Below, one piece after another: positions 53,400-63,311 of a stretch of DNA of 64,000 bases. The first letter of the stretch is position 1. The number at the start of each line of letters is the position of its first letter. This stretch comes from Bradyrhizobium sp. BR13661 (lineage in GTDB: Bacteria; Pseudomonadota; Alphaproteobacteria; Rhizobiales; Xanthobacteraceae): contig NZ_JARXWB010000007.1 of NCBI RefSeq assembly GCF_029892425.1, positions 62,001 through 126,000 on the forward strand. Reading direction: 5' to 3'. The notes under the pieces were generated by a model. The model worked only from the letters and a program-made list of their open reading frames with translations, was not told where the DNA came from and made no database searches. The translations under genes were made by a program, and so were the position numbers.

Positions 53400-54587
53400 A
53401 TGCACGATGCGACACTAAGGAACCGGGTGGAGCCGTGGCTCGAACCCTCCCGCCGCAGCGATGTTCCCCCGTTCATGGTGATGGACGTGATGGCCGCGGC
53501 AGCCCGGATCGAGGCCGCCGGCGGCCATGTCATTCACATGGAGGTCGGCCAGCCCGCGGCGGGCGCGCCGAAGACCGCGATCGCAGCGGCGCAGACGGCC
53601 CTTACGACCGGCCGGATCGATTACACTTCGGCGCTCGGCATTCCCAGCTTGCGTGAACGCATCGCGCGGCATTATCGCGACGCCTATGGCTGCACCGTCA
53701 GCCCCGACAGGATCGTGGTGACCACGGGCTCCTCCGGCGGGTTCATCCTGGCCTTCCTGTCGATGTTCGAGCCGGGCGATCGCGTGGCGGTGACGGTGCC
53801 CGGCTATCCGCCGTATCGCCACATCCTCACCGCGCTCGGCTGCGAGCCGGTGCTGATCGAGACCACCAATGACACGCGCCACGCGCTGACCGGCGAGGCG
53901 CTGCTGGCCGCCCATCGCAAAGCGCCGCTGAAGGGCGTGCTGGTTGGAAGCCCCGCCAATCCGACGGGTACGATGATGTCCCGCGAGGCGCTCGCCGGCC
54001 TGATCGCCGCGGCGGAAGATGCCGGCATCCGCTTCATCTCCGACGAGATCTATCACGGGCTCGACTACGCGTTTCCGGCAGTGACGGCGGCGGAGCTGTC
54101 GCCGCACGCACTCGTGATCAACTCGTTCTCGAAGTATTTTTGCATGACGGGTTGGCGCGTCGGCTGGATGGTTGTGCCTGATGTGCTGGTGCGTCCGATC
54201 GAGCGGCTGCAGCAGAACCTCTCAATCTCGGTGCCGTCGCTGTCGCAGATCGCAGCCGAAGCTGCGTTCGACGGCACGGCCGAGATGGAGGAGATCAAGC
54301 ACGGCTATCAGGAAAACCGCCGCATCCTGATCGAGGGATTGCCCAAGGCGGGGCTGGCCAAGTTCCTGCCAGCGGACGGCGCATTCTATCTCTATGCCGA
54401 TGTTTCGGACTTCACCTCGGACAGTCTCGACTTTGCCAAGCAGATGCTGGAGAAGGCCCATGTTGCGGCAACACCGGGCGTCGATTTCGATCCGATCCAT
54501 GGCCGCTCGTTCATACGATTCTCCTATGCGCGCTCGGCTGATGAGATGCGGGAGGCGGTTGACCGGATCGCTCACTGGCTTAAATAG
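53400..54587 (+). CDS. PLP-dependent class I/II aminotransferase
   Basis: 395 residues. Fold-type I aminotransferase motifs: YTSALGIPSLRERIARHYRD, VTTGSSGGFILAFLSMFEPG, SPANPTGTMMSREALAGLI, the Asp/Tyr pair in FISDEIYHGLDY and the Schiff-base Lys in VINSFSKYFCMTGWRVGWMV. It transfers an amino group between an amino acid and a 2-oxo acid; the substrate is not evident. It is followed after 33 bases by bioY on the same strand, but a metabolic link is not clear. Confidence 0.92.
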   Translation: MHDATLRNRVEPWLEPSRRSDVPPFMVMDVMAAAARIEAAGGHVIHMEVGQPAAGAPKTAIAAAQTALTTGRIDYTSALGIPSLRERIARHYRDAYGCTVSPDRIVVTTGSSGGFILAFLSMFEPGDRVAVTVPGYPPYRHILTALGCEPVLIETTNDTRHALTGEALLAAHRKAPLKGVLVGSPANPTGTMMSREALAGLIAAAEDAGIRFISDEIYHGLDYAFPAVTAAELSPHALVINSFSKYFCMTGWRVGWMVVPDVLVRPIERLQQNLSISVPSLSQIAAEAAFDGTAEMEEIKHGYQENRRILIEGLPKAGLAKFLPADGAFYLYADVSDFTSDSLDFAKQMLEKAHVAATPGVDFDPIHGRSFIRFSYARSADEMREAVDRIAHWLK

Positions 54588-54620
54588 CCGCCAGTTTTCG
54601 CGATACCTCCGGAGTGCATC

Positions 54621-55232
54621 TTGTCTGACCGAACCGTCCAATCTGCCGCCGCCCATTCCCCTCTCGCCGCAGTGATGTGGCCGACCCGGCCGGGTGAAGC
54701 CGTGGGCGCCGTGCGCGCGGTCGTGCTGATCGCGCTCGGCACCGCGCTGATGGCGCTGTCGGCCAAGGTGAGCCTGCCGCTGCCTTACGTGCCCATGACA
54801 TTGCAGACCCTGGTCGTGCTGATGATTGGCGCTGGCTATGGCTGGCGCCTTGGCAGCGCAACCATGGTCGCCTACCTCGCCGAGGGCGCGATCGGGCTGC
54901 CGGTGTTTGCTGGTCCGGTCGGTGGAATCGCACCGCTGCTCGGCCCGACCGCCGGCTACCTCTACGGCTTCGTGGCGGCTGCGTTCATCACCGGCTGGCT
55001 GGCCGAGCGGGGCTGGGATCGCAACATCGCGCTGCTGTTCTTGGCGATGGCGGTCGGCCATGTCGTCATTTTCATCGCCGGTTTCGGCTGGCTGGCCTAC
55101 GGCATCGGCCTTGGCTCGGACAAGGCATGGTTGGTCGGTGTCGTGCCGTTCATCGCGGCCTCGGTTGTCAAGAACGCGCTTGGGGCCGCGCTGATGCCGG
55201 CAGCGCGCCGGATGGTCGGCCGCCGCAGGTAG
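54621..55232 (+). CDS. bioY: Biotin transporter substrate-binding subunit BioY
   Basis: 203 residues, six hydrophobic helices. BioY text: LPYVPMTLQTLVVLMIGAGY, YLAEGAIGLPVFAGPVGGIA, GPTAGYLYGFVAAAFITGWL and FIAGFGWLAYGIGLG. It is the S component of an ECF-type vitamin importer; no ECF A or T subunit genes are adjacent, so it may work alone or with distant ones. Biotin import fits with the biotin-dependent accBC cluster 5 kb away, though that is not proof of co-regulation. Confidence 0.93.
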   Translation: MSDRTVQSAAAHSPLAAVMWPTRPGEAVGAVRAVVLIALGTALMALSAKVSLPLPYVPMTLQTLVVLMIGAGYGWRLGSATMVAYLAEGAIGLPVFAGPVGGIAPLLGPTAGYLYGFVAAAFITGWLAERGWDRNIALLFLAMAVGHVVIFIAGFGWLAYGIGLGSDKAWLVGVVPFIAASVVKNALGAALMPAARRMVGRRR

Positions 55233-55319
55233 ATTTCACCATGCGGAATGGTTCCGATTGACAGAGCCGGCCAAGTTGATCTTGGCTGGCTCTGAGTTTG
55301 AGGGGGGAGTAAAAAAACA

Positions 55320-56654
55320 ATGACGACGACAACGATGGCCGGCGCGCCGGCCGCACCTGCTACGGCCAAGCCGTGGTATAAGGTTCTCTACGTCCAGGTG
55401 CTGATCGCGATCGTGCTCGGCGCCATCGTCGGCTGGCTGTGGCCGCAGATCGCCACCAATGACTGGATCAAGGCGCTCGGCGACGGCTTCATCAAGCTGA
55501 TCAAGATGGTGATCGCCCCGATCATCTTCTGCACCGTGGTGTCGGGCATTGCCCACATCCAGGATGCCAAGAAGGTCGGCCGCATCGGCGTCAAGGCGCT
55601 GGTCTATTTCGAAGTCGTCTCCACCTTCGCGCTGATCATCGGGCTCATTATCGGCAACGTCGTGAAGCCGGGCGCAGGCTTCGGCAATGCCGCCGCCAAC
55701 GCGCAGGCCGTCGCCGGTTTCGCCAAGCAGGCGGAGGCGCAGAAATCCGTCGACTTCATCCTGCACATCATTCCCGACACCGTGGTCGGCGCCTTCGCGC
55801 AGGGCGAGATCCTGCAGGTGCTACTGTTCTCGGTGCTGTTCGGTTTCGCCATCATGGGCCTCGGCGAGCGCGGCCATGTGATCCGCAGCTTCATCGACGA
55901 CGCGGCGCACGCGGTGTTCGGGGTCATCTCCATCGTGATGCGTGCAGCGCCGCTCGGCGCTTTCGGCGCGATGGCCTACACCATCGGCAAGTTCGGCACC
56001 GGGGCGATCCTCAACCTCATGGGGCTGATCGCGACGTTCTATCTGACCGCCGCGCTGTTCGTCTTCGTCGTGCTCGGCATCATCGCGCGTCTGGCCGGCT
56101 TCTCGATCTTCAAGTTCCTGGCCTATATCAAGGACGAGTTGCTGATCGTGCTCGGCACTTCGTCCTCCGAGAGCGCGCTGCCGTCCCTGATGGAGAAGCT
56201 CGAACGTCTCGGCTGCTCGAAGTCGGTGGTCGGCCTCGTGGTGCCCACGGGCTATTCGTTCAACCTCGACGGCACCAACATCTACATGACGCTGGCGACA
56301 CTGTTCATCGCGCAGGCGCTCGGCTACGACCTTACCTTCAGCCAGCAGCTCACGATCCTGGTCGTGGCGATGCTGACGTCCAAGGGCGCTTCCGGCATCA
56401 CCGGTGCGGGTTTCATCACGCTGGCGGCGACACTCGCGGTGGTCGACCCGCGCCTCGTGCCGGGCATGGCGATCGTGCTCGGCATCGACAAGTTCATGAG
56501 CGAGTGCCGCGCGCTGACCAATCTCTGCGGCAACGGCGTGGCCTGCGTGATCGTCGCCTGGTGGGAGGGCGAGCTCGATCGCGACAAGCTCAACGCGCGG
56601 CTGAGCCAGCAGATCGATCCGACCGACATGGAGACCGCGGTCACGACGGACTGA
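55320..56654 (+). CDS. dctA: Dicarboxylate/amino-acid:cation symporter (DctA/GltP family)
   Basis: 444 residues. Sodium/proton-dicarboxylate symporter signature: [40 protein letters not shown] (serine-rich hairpin HP1), [20 protein letters not shown] (TM7) and [20 protein letters not shown] (HP2), [20 protein letters not shown] (TM8). The start at ATG 55320 has a purine-rich stretch (GAGGGGGGAG) upstream. It imports C4-dicarboxylates such as succinate, malate and fumarate, key substrates for rhizobia. Confidence 0.93.
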   Translation: MTTTTMAGAPAAPATAKPWYKVLYVQVLIAIVLGAIVGWLWPQIATNDWIKALGDGFIKLIKMVIAPIIFCTVVSGIAHIQDAKKVGRIGVKALVYFEVVSTFALIIGLIIGNVVKPGAGFGNAAANAQAVAGFAKQAEAQKSVDFILHIIPDTVVGAFAQGEILQVLLFSVLFGFAIMGLGERGHVIRSFIDDAAHAVFGVISIVMRAAPLGAFGAMAYTIGKFGTGAILNLMGLIATFYLTAALFVFVVLGIIARLAGFSIFKFLAYIKDELLIVLGTSSSESALPSLMEKLERLGCSKSVVGLVVPTGYSFNLDGTNIYMTLATLFIAQALGYDLTFSQQLTILVVAMLTSKGASGITGAGFITLAATLAVVDPRLVPGMAIVLGIDKFMSECRALTNLCGNGVACVIVAWWEGELDRDKLNARLSQQIDPTDMETAVTTD

Positions 56655-56680
56655 CCCGGATCTAACGGCGCGATGCGCCG

Positions 56681-56932
56681 TCAGACCTGGAAGTAATAGG
56701 GCTGGTCGAGATCCTCGATCAGCCCTTTTTCTTTCGGTTGCCAGCCAAGCAAGGCGCGGGTTTTCGCGCTCGACGTCGGGACGTCGACGGCCGCAAAGCG
56801 CGCGAACCAGCCGAAATGTGCCTCGGCTTCGTCGATCGATTTCGAGACCACCGGCACGCCAAGCCGTTTGCCGATCACCTCTGCAATCACCTTGAACGAC
56901 ACGCCTTCCTCGGCAATGGCGTGCCTTGCCAC
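56681..56932 (-). pseudogene. Remnant of an SDR-family NAD-dependent epimerase/dehydratase gene
   Basis: The last ~84 codons of an extended-SDR protein survive on the minus strand: RHAIAEEGVSFKVIAEVIGK, RLGVPVVSKSIDEAEAHFGW, FARFAAVDVPTSSAKTRALL and GWQPKEKGLIEDLDQPYYF. The family is normally ~290 residues, and no upstream N-terminal Rossmann part (GxxGxxG) is found; the frame upstream of about 56932 is unrelated. The 5' part was probably lost when the TPR gene region was joined here. Confidence 0.6.
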
Positions 56933-57005
56933 GCAGGTCGACTGACGGAATTTGCGGCCTCGCGCGTTCAACTGGCATCTCTGATGTCGAGGGACGGGCG
57001 GAATC

Positions 57006-59090
57006 GTGCGCAATGCGACTGTAAATATGATCATGCGGGAGGCGGCCGAGCATTTTTCGGCGGGACGGCACGATTATGCCGAACTCCTCTGCGCGAAGGT
57101 GCTGAAGGCCGAGCCGGATCATGTGCCGGCGCTGCATTTGTCTGCGATTGCCGCCTTCGTCACGGACCGCGCCGCTGACGGTGCGGCGTTGCTCGGCCGG
57201 GTCTTCAGCATCGACCCTGATCATGCGCCGGCGCTGGTCACGCTTGGCGATGCGCTCGCGGTGAAGGGTGAACAAGAGGGCGCGGTGGCCGCGTTCGAGC
57301 GCGCGCTGCGCAGACGGCCCGATGATGCCGGCCTGCACAACAAGCTTGGGGTGGCGCTGGGCGAGCTGTCTCGCTTCGCCGAGGCGGAGACCGCCTATCG
57401 CCGGGCGCTCGCGCTCGATGCACATCTGACGCGCGCCTGCTTCAACCTCGCCGTCGCGCTCGCGGAGCAGGGGAGGCCGATCGAGGCCGAAGACGCCTAT
57501 CGCGCCGTGATCGCGCGCGAGCCTGCCTATCGCGGCGCCTGGCTCAATCTAGGCAACGTGCTTGCGGACCAGAACAGGTTTTGTGATGCCGCAGACGCCT
57601 ATCGCAGTGCTTTGGAGCTCGCACCTGATGATGTCGGGTTGCTGTGCAATCTCGGTGCGGCGCTCTATCGCCAAGGGTTGCTGGAAGAGGCTATCGTCCA
57701 GTACCGCTGCGCCATCGCGCTCGCGCCTGATCATGTCGCGGCGCTGCGCCTGCTCGGCCTGGTGCTGCATGAAGCCCGCCATCTGAGTGAGGCCGCCGAG
57801 ATCTACCGGCAGGCATTCGCGCGCGATCCTGCCGACCACGTGGTCGCGACCAATCTCGGCGCCTGCCTGTCCGATCTCGGCGAACTCGGCGCCGCCGTTG
57901 CGGCCTGCGAGCAGGCGCTGCTGCTGAAGCCCGATCACGCGCCGGCCTGGACCAATCTCGGCATCATCTTCGAGAAGCAGGAGCGCGTCGCCGATGCGGT
58001 CGCTGCGCATCGCTGTGCGGTTGCGGCCGATCCATCCTATGCCAAGGGCCACGCCAATCTCGCGGTGGCGCTGCGCAATGCCGGGGAGCTCGACGAGGCG
58101 CTCGCGGTCTCGGCCCGCGCCGTCGCACTTGATCCGGAGCAGCCGCTCGCGCAGTACAACCACGCGCATTTCCTGCTGATGAACGGCCATTTCGCCGAGG
58201 GGTTCGACGCCTACCGGTGGCGGCGCAAATGCAAGACGCTGTCGGACGGCGATCCCGTCTTCGGCGAGCCGGAATGGCAGGGCGAGCCGCTCGCCGGGCG
58301 CACCTTATTGGTTTTCGCCGAATACGGCCTCGGCGATGCCCTGCATTTCGTGCGCTATCTGCCGATGGTGACGGGGAAAGGCGGCAAGATCATCCTGCAG
58401 GTGCAGCCCGCGCTCGCCTCGCTGCTGCGGCAATTGCCAGATGTCACCGTGATCCCGCGTGGCGAGGCGCTGCCGCCATTCGATCTGCAGACGCCGCTGA
58501 TGAGCCTGCCGCGCCTGTTCGGCACGACGCTGGACAATCTGCCCGCCGCCGTTCCGTATCTGCATCCGGATCCCGCGAGGCTGTCGCGCTGGCGAGCCGT
58601 GCTCGGTCGCGAGATCAGGCTGAAGGTCGGCGTGGTCTGGGCCGGCAATCCCAGGCACAAGGGCGACCGGCAGCGCTCGCTCACGGCCGAGGCGGTGTTG
58701 CCGCGCCTCATCATGCCGGGGGTGCAACTCTACAGCCTGCAAAAGGAGCCGCGCGATGAAGACGCTGCCGTCCTGACTGCACTGCGCGAGACCGTCATCG
58801 ACCTCGCGCCTGCGCTGGGCGATTTCGCGGACACGGCAGCGGCTGTCGCGGCGCTCGATCTCGTCATCGCCGTCGACACCTCGGTCGCGCATCTTGCCGG
58901 TGCGCTCGGCCGTCCGGTGTGGATGCTGACGCCCTATGCGCTCGATTGGCGCTGGCTGCGCGATCGCGAGGATAGCCCGTGGTATCCGACCATGCGGCTG
59001 TTCCGTCAGCGCCGCCCCCGCGAATGGGACGATCCGTTGATGCGCCTGACCGCCGCGCTCGCGGTGCTTGCCGCGAAAACAGGGGGCTAA
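57006..59090 (+). CDS. TPR protein with C-terminal glycosyltransferase-like domain
   Basis: 694 residues from a GTG at 57006; ATGs at 57027 or 57033 are alternatives. Residues ~10-400 hold about eleven TPR units of ~34 residues (e.g. AFERALRRRPDDAGLHNKLG, ALYRQGLLEEAIVQYRCAIA). Residues ~430-690 resemble the glycosyltransferase-family-9-like domain that follows TPRs in many rhizobial proteins: LLVFAEYGLGDALHFVRYLP, LKVGVVWAGNPRHKGDRQRS and LVIAVDTSVAHLAGALGRPV. It may modify a surface protein or glycan, such as flagellin, but the substrate is unknown. Its stop overlaps the convergent oxidoreductase stop by four bases. Confidence 0.85.
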   Translation: MRNATVNMIMREAAEHFSAGRHDYAELLCAKVLKAEPDHVPALHLSAIAAFVTDRAADGAALLGRVFSIDPDHAPALVTLGDALAVKGEQEGAVAAFERALRRRPDDAGLHNKLGVALGELSRFAEAETAYRRALALDAHLTRACFNLAVALAEQGRPIEAEDAYRAVIAREPAYRGAWLNLGNVLADQNRFCDAADAYRSALELAPDDVGLLCNLGAALYRQGLLEEAIVQYRCAIALAPDHVAALRLLGLVLHEARHLSEAAEIYRQAFARDPADHVVATNLGACLSDLGELGAAVAACEQALLLKPDHAPAWTNLGIIFEKQERVADAVAAHRCAVAADPSYAKGHANLAVALRNAGELDEALAVSARAVALDPEQPLAQYNHAHFLLMNGHFAEGFDAYRWRRKCKTLSDGDPVFGEPEWQGEPLAGRTLLVFAEYGLGDALHFVRYLPMVTGKGGKIILQVQPALASLLRQLPDVTVIPRGEALPPFDLQTPLMSLPRLFGTTLDNLPAAVPYLHPDPARLSRWRAVLGREIRLKVGVVWAGNPRHKGDRQRSLTAEAVLPRLIMPGVQLYSLQKEPRDEDAAVLTALRETVIDLAPALGDFADTAAAVAALDLVIAVDTSVAHLAGALGRPVWMLTPYALDWRWLRDREDSPWYPTMRLFRQRRPREWDDPLMRLTAALAVLAAKTGG

Positions 59091-60319
59091 AACCGCTCGG
59101 GCCGGTACGGCGTCGGATCAATCGACGGCGTCTCGCCGTTCATCATCTCCGCGAGCAGGCGCCCGGTGGCGGGTCCGAGCGTGAAGCCCTGGTGGCCGTG
59201 GCCGAAGTTCATCCAAAGGCCGGGGTGGCGCGGGGCGCGGCCGAGCACGGGCACCATGTCCGGCGTGCAGGGCCGGGTGCCGAACCACGGATCCGGCTCG
59301 GCGCGCTTACCGAGGTCGATCAGCTCGCGGGCGGAGCTTTCCGCGCTGGCGAGCTGCACCGGCGTTGCCAGCGCATCCGAGCCCGTCAGCTCCGCGCCGG
59401 TGGTGATGCGGATGCCCTTGGCCATCGGCCCCATGGCGTAGCCCTGGCCCTTGTCGACCATCGGCAGATCGAGCGATGCGCCGCCAGTGTAGTGCATGTG
59501 GTAGCCGCGCTTGCGCACCAGCGGAATCCGGTAGCCGAATTTGTTCAGGAGATCCGGCGACCACGGCCCGAGCGTGACGACGGCGTTGGCTGCATCGATG
59601 CGGCCATTGTCGGTGTTCACAGACCATCCGGTCGCGGTCTGCTGCAGCGACTGCGCATCGCCGAGCACGATGGTGCCGCCCAGGCGCTCGAAGAGATCGG
59701 CATAGGCCGTCACCAGCGCGCCGGGATCCGACACTGTCCAGGTGTCGAGCCAGTGGATCGCGCCTGGAAGATCGTCGCGCAGGATCGGCTCTGCCTTGCT
59801 CAGCTCGCTGCCCGAGAGCACCCGAAAATTCACGCCGAACTCGCTGCGGTCTGCTTCCGCGTCCTTGATCGACTGATCCATCGCAGCCGCGTCGCGAAAC
59901 ACCGCGCGATATCCGGCGCGCCGGATCAGATTGTCGGCATGGGCCTCGCGAATGAGAATGTCGTGCTCGGGCGTCGCGTAGGCGATCAGGCGGGCCCAGG
60001 CAGCGATGGCTTCGCGGTGCCGCTTCGGTGCCGAATGCCACCAATAGCGCAGCAGGGGCTCGATGTGCTGATGCAGCGACGAAAAGCTGTAGCGCACGTC
60101 GTTGGTGCGACCGGTCGCGATCTTCAGCAGCGAGGAGAGGTCGCGCGGCATCGGATAGGGCCGCACGGCTTCGGCCTGGATCATGCCGGCGTTGCCATAG
60201 CTGGTTTCTCGGCCGGGCTCCCTGCGATCGACCAGCGTGACCATCCAGCCGCGCTGCCGCAGATGCAAGGCGGCACCGACGCCCACCATGCCGCCGCCGA
60301 GAATGATTGCGCTTTGCAT
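59087..60319 (-). CDS. FAD-dependent D-amino-acid dehydrogenase-like oxidoreductase
   Basis: 410 residues from the ATG at 60319 (MQSAIILGGGMVGVGAALHL); the longer open frame to 61591 is a shadow over the MFS gene. DAO-fold FAD-binding Rossmann GGGMVGVGAALHLRQRG, then YGNAGMIQAEAVRPYPMPRD, VVTLGPWSPDLLNKFGYRIP, KRGYHMHY and the C-terminal NFGHGHQGFTLGPATGRLLA typical of DadA-like enzymes. It oxidises a D-amino acid or related amine, passing electrons to the respiratory chain. It forms a cluster with an MFS carrier and an amidase that may release the substrate. Confidence 0.9.
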   Translation of the reverse strand: MQSAIILGGGMVGVGAALHLRQRGWMVTLVDRREPGRETSYGNAGMIQAEAVRPYPMPRDLSSLLKIATGRTNDVRYSFSSLHQHIEPLLRYWWHSAPKRHREAIAAWARLIAYATPEHDILIREAHADNLIRRAGYRAVFRDAAAMDQSIKDAEADRSEFGVNFRVLSGSELSKAEPILRDDLPGAIHWLDTWTVSDPGALVTAYADLFERLGGTIVLGDAQSLQQTATGWSVNTDNGRIDAANAVVTLGPWSPDLLNKFGYRIPLVRKRGYHMHYTGGASLDLPMVDKGQGYAMGPMAKGIRITTGAELTGSDALATPVQLASAESSARELIDLGKRAEPDPWFGTRPCTPDMVPVLGRAPRHPGLWMNFGHGHQGFTLGPATGRLLAEMMNGETPSIDPTPYRPERF

Positions 60320-60333
60320 CGGCAGAACTCCTG

Positions 60334-61560
60334 TCAGGCCGGTTTCGGCACGAGCCTGGGCTGCGCCGTATTGATGGTCGCGGCAACGACGACCGACATC
60401 GCGGTCATCGCGACCAGGAAGCCGAAGGCTGCATCGAACGATCCGGTTCCGGTCACGATGAAGCCAATGGCCGCGGGCGCGACGAAGCCCGCGCTCTGCC
60501 CGCCGAGATTGACCATGCCGACGCCGGATCCGATCTGGTCGTCGCGGAGCAATTTGGTCGGGAGCGCAATCACGGAAGCCAGCACGAAGGATTTGAAGAA
60601 GTAGACCAGCGACTGGTAGACGATCAACATCGTGATCGTCTCCGATTTGTACATGGCGTAGAGAAAGATACCGGTCAACGCGGAGCTCCCGATCAGCAGA
60701 TATTTTTCGCGCTCGGCGAAGAATGTCGTCATCACCCAGCCGCCGATTGCGGTCGCGATCGTGGCCATCACGAACGGGATCGGAGCAACCACGCCGACGG
60801 TCTTGAGATCGAGCCCGCGCTGCTGCAGCAGATAGAGCGGCATCCAGGAGTCCAGGCCCTTGTTGACGCAGCTCAATCCGAACCACACCACCATCAGCTG
60901 CCACAGCAGCGGATTCTTCATGAGCTCGCGCATCGGCGCGCGGCTCTCGGCCTTCGCTGCCGCGTTCGCAGCGGTTTGGTCGGCGCTGCGCAAATGCGGG
61001 ACAAAAACGAAATAGGCCACCGCAAACACAATGCCGGCAATGCCGATCGTGTTGAAGGCGTGACGCCAGCCGAGCCAGAGGATCAGCGGGGCCATGATGA
61101 GCGGTGCGGCCATGCTGCCGGCATAGTTCGAGGACACCAGCAGGGCCGCCATCTTCGGCCGGCTGTCCTTCTTGAACACTTCGGCGATGGCGCGGATGCT
61201 CGCCGCCGGAAAGCCGCCCTCGGCGATGCCGAAGACGAAGCGGATCGCGATCAGCGAGGTCAGCGACCAGGCGAGGCTGGTGAAGGCTGTGAACAGCGAC
61301 CACATCACGATGGTGACAATGACCACATATTTCGAGCCGAAGCGGTCCGAGAGCCATCCGCCCGGTACCTGCATGGCCGCATAGCCCAGGAAGAACGCGC
61401 TGATGACGATGCCGAGATCGGCAGCCTGAAGATTGAAATCCTTGCCGATCTGCGCCAGCGCCAGCGAGATCGCCGCGCGGTCGATGTAGGAGATGCAATA
61501 GGCGATGTAGAGCAGGACGAAGGCGGTGATGCTGGTCTTGCGGTTCGACAATTCCGTCAT
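60334..61560 (-). CDS. MFS transporter, anion:cation symporter (ACS)-like
   Basis: 408 residues from the ATG at 61560 (MTELSNRKTSITAFVLLYIA). Twelve hydrophobic helices. MFS signature GYAAMQVPGGWLSDRFGSKY (loop 2-3) and FGIAEGGFPAASIRAIAEVF are of the ACS (phthalate/glucarate permease) type, whose typical substrates are organic anions. It sits between an amidase and a DadA-like oxidoreductase on the same strand (14 bases before the latter), so it probably imports the compound that they degrade. Confidence 0.9.
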   Translation of the reverse strand: MTELSNRKTSITAFVLLYIAYCISYIDRAAISLALAQIGKDFNLQAADLGIVISAFFLGYAAMQVPGGWLSDRFGSKYVVIVTIVMWSLFTAFTSLAWSLTSLIAIRFVFGIAEGGFPAASIRAIAEVFKKDSRPKMAALLVSSNYAGSMAAPLIMAPLILWLGWRHAFNTIGIAGIVFAVAYFVFVPHLRSADQTAANAAAKAESRAPMRELMKNPLLWQLMVVWFGLSCVNKGLDSWMPLYLLQQRGLDLKTVGVVAPIPFVMATIATAIGGWVMTTFFAEREKYLLIGSSALTGIFLYAMYKSETITMLIVYQSLVYFFKSFVLASVIALPTKLLRDDQIGSGVGMVNLGGQSAGFVAPAAIGFIVTGTGSFDAAFGFLVAMTAMSVVVAATINTAQPRLVPKPA

Positions 61561-61606
61561 GCGCGTCTCCGATGAGCCGGCGACCCGGCAAACTTGCTCG
61601 CTTGGC

Positions 61607-63109
61607 CTATTCCCAGGTGAGGAAGCCGGGCGCGGCCGATAGCGGTGGTGCGGCGGCAAGCCGCGCCAGGTCAGGCACCGGCCGGCACATCTGCGCGTCG
61701 TTTGCGAATGCAGCCTCGATACTCGCGGCGACCGCGAGCACGATGGCGTCACCACCGCGTGGGCCGACGATCTGGAGGCCGAACGGCAGGCCCGCTTCGT
61801 CGAGCCCGAGCGGAATGCTGATCGCGGGATGGCCGGGAAGCGTCACGGCATAGGCCAGCGCGAGCCAATGAAAATAGGATTTGGTCGGCTCGCCGTCGAT
61901 CTCGGCGGGATAGAGCTCCGACCAGGGTCGCGGGCTGAGCGTGATGGTCGGGCTGATCAGCACGTCGCATCCGGCGAAGAAGCTCTGATAAGCGCGGTAG
62001 ATCCGCGTCTGCGTCGTCGATGCGCGGGCTTGGTCTTCGAGCGAATAGCCGAGGCCTTCCTCGACATTGGCGCGCACGTTGGGGCCGAGCATCTCCGGCC
62101 GCTCCTTGTAGTTCTTGCCATGCGTCGCCAGGAACATGGCCGCGCGCAACACGGCGAAAGCGTCGTCGGCGCCAGTGCAGTCCGGCGTCGCCTCGCGGCT
62201 CTCGGCGAACAAATGCGCGAGCTTGCTGACGCGGTGGCGGAACACGCGGCGGATCGCCTGCTCGGTCGGTGCGAAGCCGAAATCTTCGGTGAAGGCGAGC
62301 CGCAGCTTGCCGAGATCTGCGGGACGCGGTGTGGCCCAGCGCTCGGCACGCGCCCGCACGGGTTCGCCGGGCAGGGTGTAGGCAAGCGGATCGCGGGCGT
62401 CGTCGCTCGCCATCACCGACAGCATCAATGCGGTGTCAGAGACATTGCGCGCCATCGGCCCGTCGGTCGACAGGTTCGACCAGCCGAAGATGCGCTTCTC
62501 GCTGGGCACGAGACCGTAAGACGGGCGCATGCCGACGATGCCGGAGAAGCCGGCCGGATTGCGCAAGGAGCCGCCGGTGTCGGAGCCCGAGGCGAGCGGG
62601 GCCATGCCGCAGGCGAGTGCCACGGCCGAGCCGCCGGAGGAGCCGGCCGCCGATCGCGCGGGATCGAAGGGATTACCGGTCGCGCCGAACACGGGATTGC
62701 GGGTGTTGCCGCCCGCCGCCCATTCCGGCGTGTTGGTCTTGCCGAAGATGATGGCGCCGGCCGCGCGCAGCCGCGCGACCGAGCCCTGGTCGGCGGCCGG
62801 CACGTTGTCGCGCAGCAGCGGACTGCCATAGGTCGAGCGCATCCCGGCGGTGTCCTGGGTGTCCTTGATCAGGACGGGCAGGCCGTGTAGCGCGCCACGA
62901 TCCTCGCCGCGCAGGATGGCGGCCTCGGCCTGTTTTGCAGCAGTGCGGGCACCCGGCTCATCCAGCGTCACGACGGCATTGACGGCGTGATTGACGGCGG
63001 CGATGCGGGACAGGCAGGCATCGAGCACCTCGACGGGCGAGATCGCCTTGGTGGCTAGCAGGCGGCGCAGCTCAACGGCGCTGGAATCGCACAGGTCGGA
63101 CACGGCCAA
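61607..63109 (-). CDS. Amidase (amidase-signature family)
   Basis: 500 residues. AS-family triad region: GLPVLIKDTQDTAGMRSTYG (catalytic Lys), RSAAGSSGGSAVALACGMAP (Gly/Ser box, first Ser) and ASGSDTGGSLRNPAGFSGIV (nucleophile Ser in the GSDTGGS context). It hydrolyses an amide, giving a carboxylate plus amine or ammonia. First gene of the amidase-MFS-oxidase cluster, divergent from an XRE-cupin regulator that probably controls it. Confidence 0.92.
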   Translation of the reverse strand: MAVSDLCDSSAVELRRLLATKAISPVEVLDACLSRIAAVNHAVNAVVTLDEPGARTAAKQAEAAILRGEDRGALHGLPVLIKDTQDTAGMRSTYGSPLLRDNVPAADQGSVARLRAAGAIIFGKTNTPEWAAGGNTRNPVFGATGNPFDPARSAAGSSGGSAVALACGMAPLASGSDTGGSLRNPAGFSGIVGMRPSYGLVPSEKRIFGWSNLSTDGPMARNVSDTALMLSVMASDDARDPLAYTLPGEPVRARAERWATPRPADLGKLRLAFTEDFGFAPTEQAIRRVFRHRVSKLAHLFAESREATPDCTGADDAFAVLRAAMFLATHGKNYKERPEMLGPNVRANVEEGLGYSLEDQARASTTQTRIYRAYQSFFAGCDVLISPTITLSPRPWSELYPAEIDGEPTKSYFHWLALAYAVTLPGHPAISIPLGLDEAGLPFGLQIVGPRGGDAIVLAVAASIEAAFANDAQMCRPVPDLARLAAAPPLSAAPGFLTWE

Positions 63110-63311
63110 TCCCTTTCAGAATATGAAAACGATTTAGCATATCGGAAAGTAAGGCAGGCGCACCAATATTTGTCAAATTCGGGTATTTCATGCACAAATC
63201 CTGGCATGAGTGCCCAGAGGGCCGCCAAACCGCGGTGCAGCGGGCTGTTTTGGCCGAAAGGATTAGATGGATCGACCAACAATTTTTCTGGTGCCGTGAT
63301 AGGCTTGCTGC

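Noticed and set aside
60320..61591. Extension of the DadA-like frame to 834 residues
   Set aside because: It overlaps the MFS transporter gene in another frame and is not DAO-like; the FAD-binding Rossmann start is at 60319.
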